In this document: positions 15,275-21,025 of the stretch, piece after piece
Position numbering within the stretch: position 1 is the stretch's first letter
Layout: every line of letters begins with the position of its first letter
Assembly (NCBI GenBank): GCA_038530925.1
Contig: JBCBCG010000056.1
Coordinates: 1-21,025, forward strand
DNA from: JALEGB01 sp038530925
GTDB taxonomy: Bacteria; Pseudomonadota; Alphaproteobacteria; Rhodobacterales; Rhodobacteraceae
Length of the DNA stretch: 21,025 nt
Reading direction: 5' to 3'
Program-made: the position numbers and the translations under genes
Notes under the pieces: model-generated
The model's input: only the letters and a program-made list of their open reading frames with translations
What the model was told of the DNA's origin: nothing
The model's database searches: none

Positions 15275-16753
15275 ATGGCGCCGGGCGCCAGCAGAAACAT
15301 GATCGGCGGGGCGTGGGTTTCCTGCGCGTCGACGGCGGGGATGTCGATCGATCCGGCCTCTGAGAAGGAGCTTGGCTCTTACGGTCTGGCCTCGCCGGCG
15401 GAGGTGGATGCTGCGGTCGGCGCGGCGCGGCGTGCTTTCGAAGCCGAAGGATGGCGCGCGGCGCCGAAAGCGCTCCGGCTCGAGACGCTTCGTGCGATCA
15501 TCCAGCGGCTGGAGGCGAAAGCCGAGGATCTGGCGCAAGAGATCAGCCAGGAGATCGGCGCGCCGATCGATTTCGCCCGCGCGCGCCAGGTGGCGCATGG
15601 GCTCGATCACCTCCGCATCATCCTAGCCGCCGCCGAAGCGGCGCGCGACGACGTCGCGCCGGATCCCACCACGCCGGAGCACCGCGTGCGCTATGAGCCG
15701 ATGGGCGTCGCGGCGCTGATCACGCCCTGGAACTGGCCGTTCAACCAGATCGCGTTGAAAGTCGGCGCGGCGCTTGCGGCCGGCTGCGCCATGGTGCTGA
15801 AACCCTCCGAGCTTGCGCCGTCCTCCGCCGCGTTGATCGCAGAGGAGGTGCGCGCTGGGCTGGCCGCGGCGGGCGCGCCGGCGGGCGTCTTCAACCTGGT
15901 GCAAGGCGAGGCGGCGAGCGGCCGAGCGCTGGTGGCGCATCCTGGGGTCGACGCGATCTCCTTCACGGGCTCGACGGCCGCCGGGCGCGAGATCGCGCAG
16001 ATCGCGGCGCGGGATTTCAAACGGGTCACGCTTGAGCTCGGCGGGAAGTCGCCGAACCTGCTCTTCGCCGATTGCGACGCGCCGCGCGCGGTGCGCCAAG
16101 GCGTCGCCCATTGCTTCCGCAACGCCGGCCAATCATGCAACGCGGCGTCGCGGATGCTGGTGGAGCGCTCGATTTATGACGAGGTGCTCGCGCTGGCGGC
16201 CGCCGAAGCCGAGGCGACCACGGTCGGCGATCCCGCCGCGCCGGGCGGGCATCTCGGCCCGCAGGTCTCCGGCGCGCAGTTCGATCGGGTTCAGGCGCTG
16301 ATCGCCAGCGGGATCGAGCAAGGCGCGCGGCTGATCGCTGGCGGCCTCGGCAAGCCGCCAGGACTGCCGAGAGGGGTCTACGGCGAAGGGATCGGCTATT
16401 TCTCGCGGCCGACCGTTTTCGCCGATGTGGCGCCTTCGATGCGGATCTTTCGGGAAGAGATTTTCGGGCCCGTGCTGACCATCACGCCGTTCGACAGCGA
16501 AGACGAGGCGATCGCGCTCGCCAATGACAGCGCGTATGGCCTCGCCGCCTATGTCCAAACCGGCGATCCCGCACGCGCCGACCGTCTGGCGCGCGCGCTC
16601 CGCGCCGGCATGGTGCAGGTGAACGGCGAGAGCCGCGCGCCGGGCGCGCCCTTTGGCGGCGTCAAAGCCTCCGGCGTCGGCCGCGAGGCCGGGTTTTGGG
16701 GCGTGCGCGCGTTCCAAGAGATCAAAGCGATCAGCGGCGTCGCCGCGCGCTGA
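15275..16753 (+). CDS. NAD(P)+-dependent aldehyde dehydrogenase family protein
   Basis: The product of about 492 residues is a classic aldehyde dehydrogenase. It shows MIGGAWV at the N-terminus, ITPWNWPF (oxyanion Asn 153), VLKPSELAP (cofactor binding), SFTGSTAAGREIA, LELGGKSPNLLF (general base Glu 254), NAGQSCNAASRM (catalytic Cys 288), EIFGPVLTI and APFGGVKASGVGREAG. It oxidises an aldehyde to a carboxylic acid; the substrate is not readable. Its place 198 bases after bhcD on the same strand raises the possibility of glycolaldehyde oxidation feeding glyoxylate supply, but that is inference. The ATG at 15275 has GGGAGA 9 bases upstream. The frame remains open back to 15098, but those residues are not family-like. 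No good promoter was seen in the gap 15090-15274. Confidence 0.9.
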   Translation: MAPGASRNMIGGAWVSCASTAGMSIDPASEKELGSYGLASPAEVDAAVGAARRAFEAEGWRAAPKALRLETLRAIIQRLEAKAEDLAQEISQEIGAPIDFARARQVAHGLDHLRIILAAAEAARDDVAPDPTTPEHRVRYEPMGVAALITPWNWPFNQIALKVGAALAAGCAMVLKPSELAPSSAALIAEEVRAGLAAAGAPAGVFNLVQGEAASGRALVAHPGVDAISFTGSTAAGREIAQIAARDFKRVTLELGGKSPNLLFADCDAPRAVRQGVAHCFRNAGQSCNAASRMLVERSIYDEVLALAAAEAEATTVGDPAAPGGHLGPQVSGAQFDRVQALIASGIEQGARLIAGGLGKPPGLPRGVYGEGIGYFSRPTVFADVAPSMRIFREEIFGPVLTITPFDSEDEAIALANDSAYGLAAYVQTGDPARADRLARALRAGMVQVNGESRAPGAPFGGVKASGVGREAGFWGVRAFQEIKAISGVAAR

Positions 16754-16970
16754 GGCTGCGCCGCGCGGCGCCTTTCTCCCTCGAAAGTGAAGCAGACTGG
16801 CCGCGATTCGCGTGCGTCTCGCTGCGGCTTCCTTGCGGCTTGGGTTCGTCAGCCATAGGAGGACGGCGACATATAGCCGATTTGATCAGGTCAAAGCCCT
16901 CCGCGCACGCGTTTTTCGGGATGTGTTCCGAAACGTCGAGCGCTGCGGCGAGTTACAGAGTGCGACGCCT
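16754..16970. other. Intergenic region before murB, no gene seen
   Basis: The 217 bases between the aldehyde dehydrogenase stop and murB contain an AGGAGG at 16857-16862 with no start codon at a useful distance, and a TATA-like stretch (about 16870-16877) that could be a -10 box but lacks a well-spaced -35 box. An open frame from 16812 runs in frame into murB, but its residues are not MurB-like. The division genes probably have a promoter here. Confidence 0.4.
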
Positions 16971-17978
16971 ATGACCAACGCCAGCGCCCGCCTCGCAGAT
17001 CCGCCCCCTTTGGATGGCGCGGCGCTTCTGAGGCGGCTGCCGTCGATGCGCGGCAAGCTGATCCCGATGGCGCCGCTCGCGCCCTATACATGGCTGCGCG
17101 TCGGCGGTCCGGCGGAGGTGTTGTTCTCGCCGGCGGATCGCGAGGATCTCATCGCCTTTTTGATGACGACGCCGGCGGATGTTCCGATCACGCCGATCGG
17201 CGTCGGTTCGAACCTGATTGTGCGAGACGGCGGCGTGCCGGGCGTGGTGATCCGCCTCGGCGCCGCGTTCGGCGCGATTGAGGCGGAGGGCGCGGAGCTC
17301 ACCGCCGGCGCGGCGGCGCTCGACGCGCGCGTGGCGGAGGCGGCGGCCGCCGCTGGGATCGCCGGGCTCGAGTTTTTGCGCGGCGTGCCCGGCGCGATCG
17401 GCGGCGCGCTGACGATGAACGCCGGCGCTTATGGCCGGTATCTCGCGGATGTGCTGGTGGCGGCGGAGGCGGTCGATCGCGAAGGGCGTCGGCTCATGCT
17501 GTCGCTCGAGGAGATGGGCTTCGCCTATCGCAGCAGCGCGCCTAAGGATCTGATCTATATTGGCGCGCGGCTGCAGGGCCGCGCCGACGCGCCGGAGGCG
17601 ATCCGCGCGCGCATGGCGGCGCTGATGGCGCAGCGGGCGGAGAGCCAGCCGGTGAAGGATCGCACCGCCGGCTCCACCTTTCGCAACCCGGCGGGCTATT
17701 CCTCCACCGGCGCGGCGGATGATCCGATGGAGATGAAGGCCTGGGCGTTGATCGAGCGCGCCGGCTGTCGCGGCTTGCGCCGCGGCGATGCGGTGATGAG
17801 CGAGAAGCACGCGAATTTTCTGACCAACGCCGGAAAAGCGACGGCCGCCGATCTCGAAGGCCTGGGCGAAGAGGTGCGCCGCCGCGTGCTCGAGGAAACC
17901 GGCGTGCGGCTCGAATGGGAAGTGGCGCGCATTGGTCTGCCCGCTTCTGAGCAGGGCGGCGAGGAGGCGCGGGCATGA
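16971..17978 (+). CDS. murB: UDP-N-acetylenolpyruvoylglucosamine reductase (MurB)
   Basis: The product of 335 residues is a FAD-dependent reductase that turns UDP-GlcNAc-enolpyruvate into UDP-MurNAc with NADPH, the second committed step of peptidoglycan precursor synthesis in the cytoplasm. Signatures are APYTWLRVGGPAEVLF, PIGVGSNLIVRDGGVPGVVI, EFLRGVPGAIGGALTMNAGA and FAYRSS. AGSTFRNP carries the catalytic Ser at about residue 235, and HANFLTNAGKATAADL lies near the C-terminus. The ATG at 16971 is chosen by family length and by MTNASARL leading into the conserved part; the ribosome site is weak. The end overlaps ddl by four bases (ATGA), indicating translational coupling. murC, which usually precedes it, is absent. 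Confidence 0.95.
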   Translation: MTNASARLADPPPLDGAALLRRLPSMRGKLIPMAPLAPYTWLRVGGPAEVLFSPADREDLIAFLMTTPADVPITPIGVGSNLIVRDGGVPGVVIRLGAAFGAIEAEGAELTAGAAALDARVAEAAAAAGIAGLEFLRGVPGAIGGALTMNAGAYGRYLADVLVAAEAVDREGRRLMLSLEEMGFAYRSSAPKDLIYIGARLQGRADAPEAIRARMAALMAQRAESQPVKDRTAGSTFRNPAGYSSTGAADDPMEMKAWALIERAGCRGLRRGDAVMSEKHANFLTNAGKATAADLEGLGEEVRRRVLEETGVRLEWEVARIGLPASEQGGEEARA

Positions 17979-18913
17979 GCCAAGCGCGGCGCTATCAGAG
18001 AGTGGCGATCCTGATGGGCGGGCCGTCGGCGGAGCGCGAGGTGAGCCTCAGCTCGGGCCGCGAATGCGCCGCCGGCGCGCGGGACGCCGGCTATGACGTC
18101 ATCGAGATCGACGCCGGCCCGGATTTGCCCGCCGCGCTCGCGGCGGCGAAGCCGGACGCGGTGTTCAACGCGCTCCATGGCCGCTGGGGCGAGGATGGCT
18201 GCGTCCAAGGTCTCCTCGAATGGTTGCGCATTCCTTACACCCATAGCGGCGTGTTCGCCTCGGCGCTGGCGATGGACAAAGCGCGCAGCAAAACCGTCTT
18301 CGCCGAGGCGGGCTTGCCGATCGCGCCGGAAGCCTTGGCGCGGCCTGAGGAGATCGAGGCGGCGCATCTCTTGCCGCCGCCTTATGTGATCAAACCGATC
18401 GCCGAGGGCTCGTCGGTCGGCGTTCTCATCGTGCGCGAGGGCGAGCCGCCGGCGGATTTGACGCCGCTGCGCGAGGCGGGCGTGATGGCGGAGAGGCTAA
18501 TGGTCGAAGCCTACGCGCCGGGCCGCGAACTCACCGTGTCGGTTCTGGGCGAGACGCCGCTCGTGGTCACTGAGATTTTCTCGGACGGCTGGTATGATTA
18601 TGAGGCGAAATACGCCGCAGGCGGCTCGCGCCATGTGTTGCCGGCGGATCTGCCTGAGGATGTGACGCAGGCGGCGCTTGCGGCGGCGCTGACGGCGCAT
18701 CGCGCGCTCGGCTGCCGCGGATGCTCGCGGACGGACTTACGATATGATGACGCAGGACCCGGAGTTGGCGGGGAAAAATTAATCATTCTAGAGACAAATT
18801 CGCAGCCGGGAATGACGCCGACGTCGCTGTTGCCCGAGCAGGCGCAACATCGCGGCGTGGCGTTCGATGCGTTGATGGCCCAGTTGATCGAGGACGCCTC
18901 TCTCGATCGCTGA
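17975..18913 (+). CDS. ddl: D-alanine--D-alanine ligase
   Basis: The 312-residue protein is an ATP-grasp ligase joining two D-alanines for the pentapeptide end of peptidoglycan precursors. It shows AILMGGPSAEREVSLSSG at the N-terminus, LHGRWGEDGCVQGLLE, AMDKARSKTVF, YVIKPIAEGSSVGVLI (ATP-binding loop), GRELTVSVLG and ILETNSQPGMTPTSLLPEQA (metal-binding Glu and Asn). Length and layout are normal. GAGGAGG lies just upstream and the ATG overlaps the murB stop. A short AT-richer stretch around 18775-18800 precedes the metal-binding motif, but the frame is intact. A 41-base gap separates it from ftsQ. Confidence 0.95.
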   Translation: MSQARRYQRVAILMGGPSAEREVSLSSGRECAAGARDAGYDVIEIDAGPDLPAALAAAKPDAVFNALHGRWGEDGCVQGLLEWLRIPYTHSGVFASALAMDKARSKTVFAEAGLPIAPEALARPEEIEAAHLLPPPYVIKPIAEGSSVGVLIVREGEPPADLTPLREAGVMAERLMVEAYAPGRELTVSVLGETPLVVTEIFSDGWYDYEAKYAAGGSRHVLPADLPEDVTQAALAAALTAHRALGCRGCSRTDLRYDDAGPGVGGEKLIILETNSQPGMTPTSLLPEQAQHRGVAFDALMAQLIEDASLDR

Positions 18914-18954
18914 GGCCAAGGGCGCTCAGGCGGAACGAGAAGGGGAGACGTCCC

Positions 18955-20172
18955 GTGAGCGAAGCGCGCTCTGGCGAACATCGCGGCGACAGGCCCGCGT
19001 CCGCCGCGCGGCCGCATCCGCAGGCGCCCAAATCCGCCTCCGGCGCGCCTCGGGCCGCGGAGGGCGTGGTGCATCAAGCGGCGGCGGCGGCCGAGCTGAG
19101 AGCGGATGCGCGGGCGGATTTCGAGAGCGGCGTCGGCGCGGCGCGCGCTGCGCGCCGCGGCGCGGGCGGGTTCTCAGCCCTCGACGATACGGTGCGCCCG
19201 CGCGAAGCCGGGGGCGCGGGGCAGGCTGCGAGACGCGGGAGCGACCCATCCGAGGCGCAGCCGCTCGAGGAGAGTCTCGGACTTTCGGGCCAGCAGGGCT
19301 TCCGCATCATCGGCTCGGGCGTCGGCGCCGTCGGGCGGCTCTTCCGCGGAACGGAGCGGCTGATCTTCGGCGCGGGCGGCCTCGCCGGCGCGCTCGGCCG
19401 GCTTGAGCGCCGGCTCGCTTGGCTCGGCGCAGGGCGCGGCGCCGCCTTCTGGCTCGGCGGCGCCGCCATCGCCGCGGGCCTTCTCGCCTTGCCGCCGGTG
19501 CAGAGCGCGATGACCGAAGCGTTCGAGCGCATGCGCGCCGCCGCTTTGGCGCATCCTGAATTCGCGATCCAGCGGCTGGAGGTGACGGGCGCCGTCCAGC
19601 TGAGCGATGAGACATTGAAAGCGGCGATCGCGCCGCCGGAGGCCGAGCGCGCGGCGCTCGCGTTCGATTACAACGGCGCGCGCGCGCGGCTCGAAGCGCT
19701 TGGCTGGGTCGAGCGCGCCAGCGTGGTGCTGAAGCCGCCGCATACGCTGGCGGTGGAGATCGTCGAGCGGCGTCCGGCGGCGTTGTGGCGGCGGGGCGGG
19801 AAGCTCGCGGTGATCGATGCTGGCGGCGTCGTGACCGAGCCCGCGGTGCGGCGCGGCGATCATCCGAGCCTGCCGCTGCTGGTCGGACCAGGCGCGCAGG
19901 GCGCGGTGGAGGAGGCGCTGCGCCTGCACGCCGCCGCGGTTGAGGGCGGCTTGAAGGTTGCGGCGTTGACGCGGATCGGCGAGCGGCGTTGGGATCTGGA
20001 GCTGATCGGCGGGCCGCGGGTGATGCTGCCGGAGCGGGATCCGCAGCGCGCGCTGGCGCGAGCGGTGCTGTGGGCGCAATCGGCGGATTTGTTGGAGCGG
20101 GGCTATGAGGTCCTTGATTTGAGGCTTGATTTCGCTCCAACCGCGCGCGGCGGCGCGGGGCCGACGCTCTAA
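18955..20172 (+). CDS. ftsQ: Cell division protein FtsQ, with long N-terminal extension
   Basis: The 405-residue protein has one membrane segment (about 163-182, FWLGGAAIAAGLLALP), a periplasmic POTRA domain from about residue 203 (FAIQRLEVTGAVQLSDETLK) and the FtsQ beta domain (VEIVERRPAALWRRGGKLAVIDAGGV split by RGDHPSLPLLVG). FtsQ is the bitopic core of the divisome, linking FtsB/FtsL to early division proteins. The cytoplasmic N-terminus of about 160 residues is long and Ala/Arg/Pro-rich, ending in a Gly-rich amphipathic-looking part (about 115-158). The GTG start has GGGGAG 7 bases upstream. Position between ddl and ftsA supports the call. Confidence 0.92.
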   Translation: MSEARSGEHRGDRPASAARPHPQAPKSASGAPRAAEGVVHQAAAAAELRADARADFESGVGAARAARRGAGGFSALDDTVRPREAGGAGQAARRGSDPSEAQPLEESLGLSGQQGFRIIGSGVGAVGRLFRGTERLIFGAGGLAGALGRLERRLAWLGAGRGAAFWLGGAAIAAGLLALPPVQSAMTEAFERMRAAALAHPEFAIQRLEVTGAVQLSDETLKAAIAPPEAERAALAFDYNGARARLEALGWVERASVVLKPPHTLAVEIVERRPAALWRRGGKLAVIDAGGVVTEPAVRRGDHPSLPLLVGPGAQGAVEEALRLHAAAVEGGLKVAALTRIGERRWDLELIGGPRVMLPERDPQRALARAVLWAQSADLLERGYEVLDLRLDFAPTARGGAGPTL

Positions 20173-20219
20173 GAGAAACGGGGCGCCTCCGCGCGCGCGG
20201 CGCGCCGGGCTGCGAGCGC

Positions 20220-20225
20220 TTGACA
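20220..20225 (+). promoter_or_regulatory. TTGACA box upstream of ftsA
   Basis: A perfect -35 consensus (TTGACA) lies 29 bases before the ftsA start. At 17 bases spacing the -10 position reads AGCTTC, which is poor, and a start point would fall inside ftsA. A functional promoter is doubtful. Confidence 0.15.
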
Positions 20226-20253
20226 CGGGGTCCATGAGCGTGAGCTTCGCGGC

Positions 20254-21025
20254 ATGAGTCAGCATCCGATCGGCGCGCTCTTTCATAAGGCGCAGCCCGT
20301 CCGGGCGCCCGCCGATGATGCGGGCGGCGCCGGCGCGCATCCTTTCAGCCTCGCCGCCGCCATGCGGTCGCGCCTCGCCGCGGCGGTGAAATCTGGTCCG
20401 CTGGCGGTGATCGACGTCGGCACGACGAAAATCGCCTGCGCGCTGATCGAGGTCTCGAGCCGCCGCTCCGGCGCCGATCCATTGAGCGGCGTGAAGCTGC
20501 GCGGCGTTGGGCATAATCGGGCGCGCGGTCTTGATATGGGCGCCGTAACGGACCTCGCCGCGGCGGAGACGGCGATCCGCGCCGCGGTGAACCAGGCGGA
20601 GCGCGAGGCGGGGCTGCGCGCCTATCAAGCGATGGCGACGCTCAGCGGCGGCTTTCCGCGCAGCCAAGCCGCGGGCGCCGAGATCGCGCTGAGCGGCGCG
20701 GTGGTGGCGCAAAAGGACATCGCGGCGGTGGTCGAGGCCTGCCGCCCGCCGCCGCTGGAGGAAGGCCGGCGCGTGCTCGACGTCGCGCCGGTGCGCTGGA
20801 CCGTCGATGGCGAAAGCGGCATTCGCTCGCCGCTCGGCCTGTCGGGCAAACGGCTCGGCGTCGATCTGCATGTGCTGAGCGTTTCGGAAAGCGCAGTGCG
20901 CAATCTCGCCCATTGTCTGGCGCGCGCCGATCTTGAAGTGGCGGGGGTCTTGTCCGCGCCATACGCCTGCGGGCTCGGCGTTTTGACTGAGGAGGAGCGC
21001 GAGGATGGCGCGGCGGTGGTCGATC
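20254..21025 (+). CDS. ftsA: Cell division protein FtsA, partial
   Basis: The frame is open from the ATG at 20254 to the right window edge (257 codons seen). An extension of about 49 residues precedes the actin-fold phosphate-1 motif LAVIDVGTTKIACALIEV. Then come GVGHNRARGLDMGAVTDLAA (the segment leading to the 1C domain), YQAMATLSGGFPRSQ, LDVAPVRWTVDGESGIRSPL and GVDLHVLSVSESAVRNLAHC. FtsA is a membrane-associated actin homologue that anchors the FtsZ ring and recruits later division proteins. The ribosome site is weak, and an 81-base GC-rich gap separates it from ftsQ. The C-terminal membrane helix and any following ftsZ lie outside the window. Confidence 0.94.
   Translation, partial: MSQHPIGALFHKAQPVRAPADDAGGAGAHPFSLAAAMRSRLAAAVKSGPLAVIDVGTTKIACALIEVSSRRSGADPLSGVKLRGVGHNRARGLDMGAVTDLAAAETAIRAAVNQAEREAGLRAYQAMATLSGGFPRSQAAGAEIALSGAVVAQKDIAAVVEACRPPPLEEGRRVLDVAPVRWTVDGESGIRSPLGLSGKRLGVDLHVLSVSESAVRNLAHCLARADLEVAGVLSAPYACGLGVLTEEEREDGAAVVD

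Noticed and set aside
19174..20913. Minus-strand frame of 579 codons antisense to ftsQ and ftsA
   Set aside because: It spans two identified genes and has no domain-like content.

Overview
The window comes from a very GC-rich bacterium. An alphaproteobacterium is suggested by the beta-hydroxyaspartate gene order bhcR/bhcABCD, an alphaproteobacterial-type initiator tRNA, the mlaA-mlaC pair and a murB-ddl-ftsQ-ftsA cluster. No species or order can be assigned safely by reading alone. All coordinates and translations were worked out by eye; no database was searched.

Left part (1-7300). A large minus-strand gene, cut by the left window edge, encodes a helical-repeat protein with a C-terminal CHAT (caspase-like) protease domain in which both catalytic residues are present. 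Upstream of it lies an initiator tRNA-Met (minus strand) with a clear intrinsic terminator. Next come a small plus-strand metallophosphoesterase and then, on the minus strand, mlaC, mlaA and a secreted TPR protein. MlaA and MlaC belong to the retrograde phospholipid transport system that keeps the outer membrane asymmetric.

Middle part (7289-16753). An atypical SDR/YeeZ-like oxidoreductase (plus) converges tail to tail on a photolyase/cryptochrome-type FAD protein (minus) with an unusual domain order. That gene lies directly downstream of an IclR-family regulator (bhcR), which is divergent from bhcA-bhcB-bhcC-bhcD. The four enzymes make up the beta-hydroxyaspartate cycle: two glyoxylate are converted to one oxaloacetate without loss of carbon, via glycine, beta-hydroxyaspartate, iminosuccinate and aspartate. 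The bhcR-bhcA gap is AT-rich, unlike its surroundings, and holds several GAAA/TTTC inverted repeats next to a good sigma70-like promoter. An aldehyde dehydrogenase follows bhcD on the same strand and may feed the pathway with a C2 precursor (inference).

Right part (16971-21025). murB, ddl, ftsQ and ftsA (cut by the right edge) form the end of a division and cell wall cluster that makes peptidoglycan precursors and builds the divisome. murC, which usually precedes murB, is not there; the aldehyde dehydrogenase and bhc operon occupy that side instead.

The most notable points are the complete bhc cluster with its regulatory region and neighbouring aldehyde dehydrogenase, the photolyase-like protein with its FAD domain first, and the large CHAT protein. 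No CRISPR array, insertion sequence or phage gene was seen.
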